A stretch of 45,871 nucleotides of DNA from RGIG5612 sp963599255 (GTDB taxonomy: Bacteria > Bacillota > Clostridia > Lachnospirales > Lachnospiraceae). The notes below the pieces were generated by a model. It was given only the letters and a program-made list of their open reading frames with translations, did not search any database and was not told the DNA's origin. The DNA lies in assembly GCA_963599255.1 (NCBI GenBank), contig CAVBWS010000012.1, positions 1 through 45,871 on the forward strand, written 5' to 3'. A program made the position numbers and the translations under genes. Below, piece by piece: positions 45,699-45,871 of this stretch (its first letter is position 1; the number at the start of each line of letters is the position of its first letter).

Positions 45699-45836
45699 AT
45701 GAGCAAAAAAGAAGGATACAGCAGTAAGGGGTTGTTTGGAAATATTAATCATTACGATTCTCACGGGCACAAAATTGGAGAGAGCAGACCGGGACTGTTT
45801 GGCGGCATAAACCACTATGGTACTCTGTCAAGATAA
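45699..45836 (+). CDS. 45-residue peptide with two GLFG-INHY repeats
   Basis: A complete short gene missed by length-filtered gene finding. It encodes MSKKEGYSSK, then GLFGNINHYD, a SHGHKIGESRP spacer and GLFGGINHYG, ending TLSR. Repeat spacing is 21 residues. GAGGAGAAGG is an excellent ribosome site five bases before the ATG. There is no signal peptide, leader-like double Gly site or membrane segment. The repeat suggests a small structural or binding motif (His and Tyr conserved in both copies). I do not recognise a function. It could belong to the operon beyond the window's right edge. Confidence 0.7.
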   Translation: MSKKEGYSSKGLFGNINHYDSHGHKIGESRPGLFGGINHYGTLSR

Positions 45837-45871
45837 CGGACACTCATTTTTTGCTCAATCCTAAAGGTACC

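Overview
The window looks like a chromosome segment of a strictly anaerobic, Gram-positive Clostridia member, most likely Lachnospiraceae. Evidence: AGGAGG-type ribosome binding sites, moderate GC, a rubrerythrin/rubredoxin/flavodiiron oxidative-stress set, NAD-type malic enzyme, DUF1002 and PF06541-type proteins, and no sign of an outer membrane. Almost all genes lie on the + strand; only pgeF and a rubrerythrin gene (about 10.4-12.0 kb) are on the - strand.

Layout. 0-0.65 kb: no convincing gene; a hairpin, a long inverted repeat and one copy of a short dispersed repeat. 0.65-8.6 kb: housekeeping genes (rhodanese-TtcA-like protein, PF06541 membrane protein, PNPOx-like flavoprotein, metG, tatD, rsmA, a mobA-like gene, a tiny Gly/Pro-rich tail-anchored protein). 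TatD, the MobA-like protein and, slightly, RsmA carry extra internal segments. 8.9-12.2 kb: peroxide-defence region with a Fur/PerR-type regulator and its probable operator, reverse rubrerythrin, rubredoxin, pgeF, and a classical rubrerythrin broken by a single-base deletion. 12.3-12.5 kb: SRP RNA with a textbook promoter. 12.56-17.3 kb: malic enzyme, CpsB/YwqE-type PHP phosphatase, membrane-anchored SH3-GH18 protein, tadA. 17.5-17.9 kb: relic of a pentose operon (kinase tail plus internally deleted araD). 18.2-23.4 kb: envelope-glycan genes (PIG-L deacetylase, GT2-GtrA fusion, CapA-like protein), two of them with Arg/Ser-rich cytoplasmic tails. 23.6-33.7 kb: a hypothetical protein, thrS (no TGS domain), fprA, a secreted tannase-like hydrolase, an HD-domain protein, an orphan regulatory region, prfC and a ribokinase-family gene.

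33.8-43.6 kb is the most interesting part: a RiPP (ribosomally made, modified peptide) locus. It encodes an unusually short NHLM-type HlyD adaptor, a C39-peptidase ABC exporter, the partner NHLM ABC exporter, a 91-residue precursor with a Nif11-like leader ending in an LSDDDLEKVAAG-type processing site, a class I methyltransferase, and two different full-length YcaO proteins with E. coli YcaO-like C-terminal helical regions. The predicted 20-residue core has no Cys and no Ser and is hydrophobic, so it does not fit the usual thiazole-forming TOMM logic. No dehydrogenase, TfuA or E1-like/RRE partner is visible nearby. A secreted DUF1002 protein and a 45-residue repeat peptide follow. My model, which is inference: the leader recruits one or both YcaO proteins and the methyltransferase, the C39 exporter removes the leader after Gly71, and the mature hydrophobic peptide is exported. 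The actual modification cannot be read from DNA.

No tRNA, rRNA, CRISPR array or intact insertion sequence was recognised. All coordinates and motifs were read by eye; family names come from recognising motifs, not from searches.
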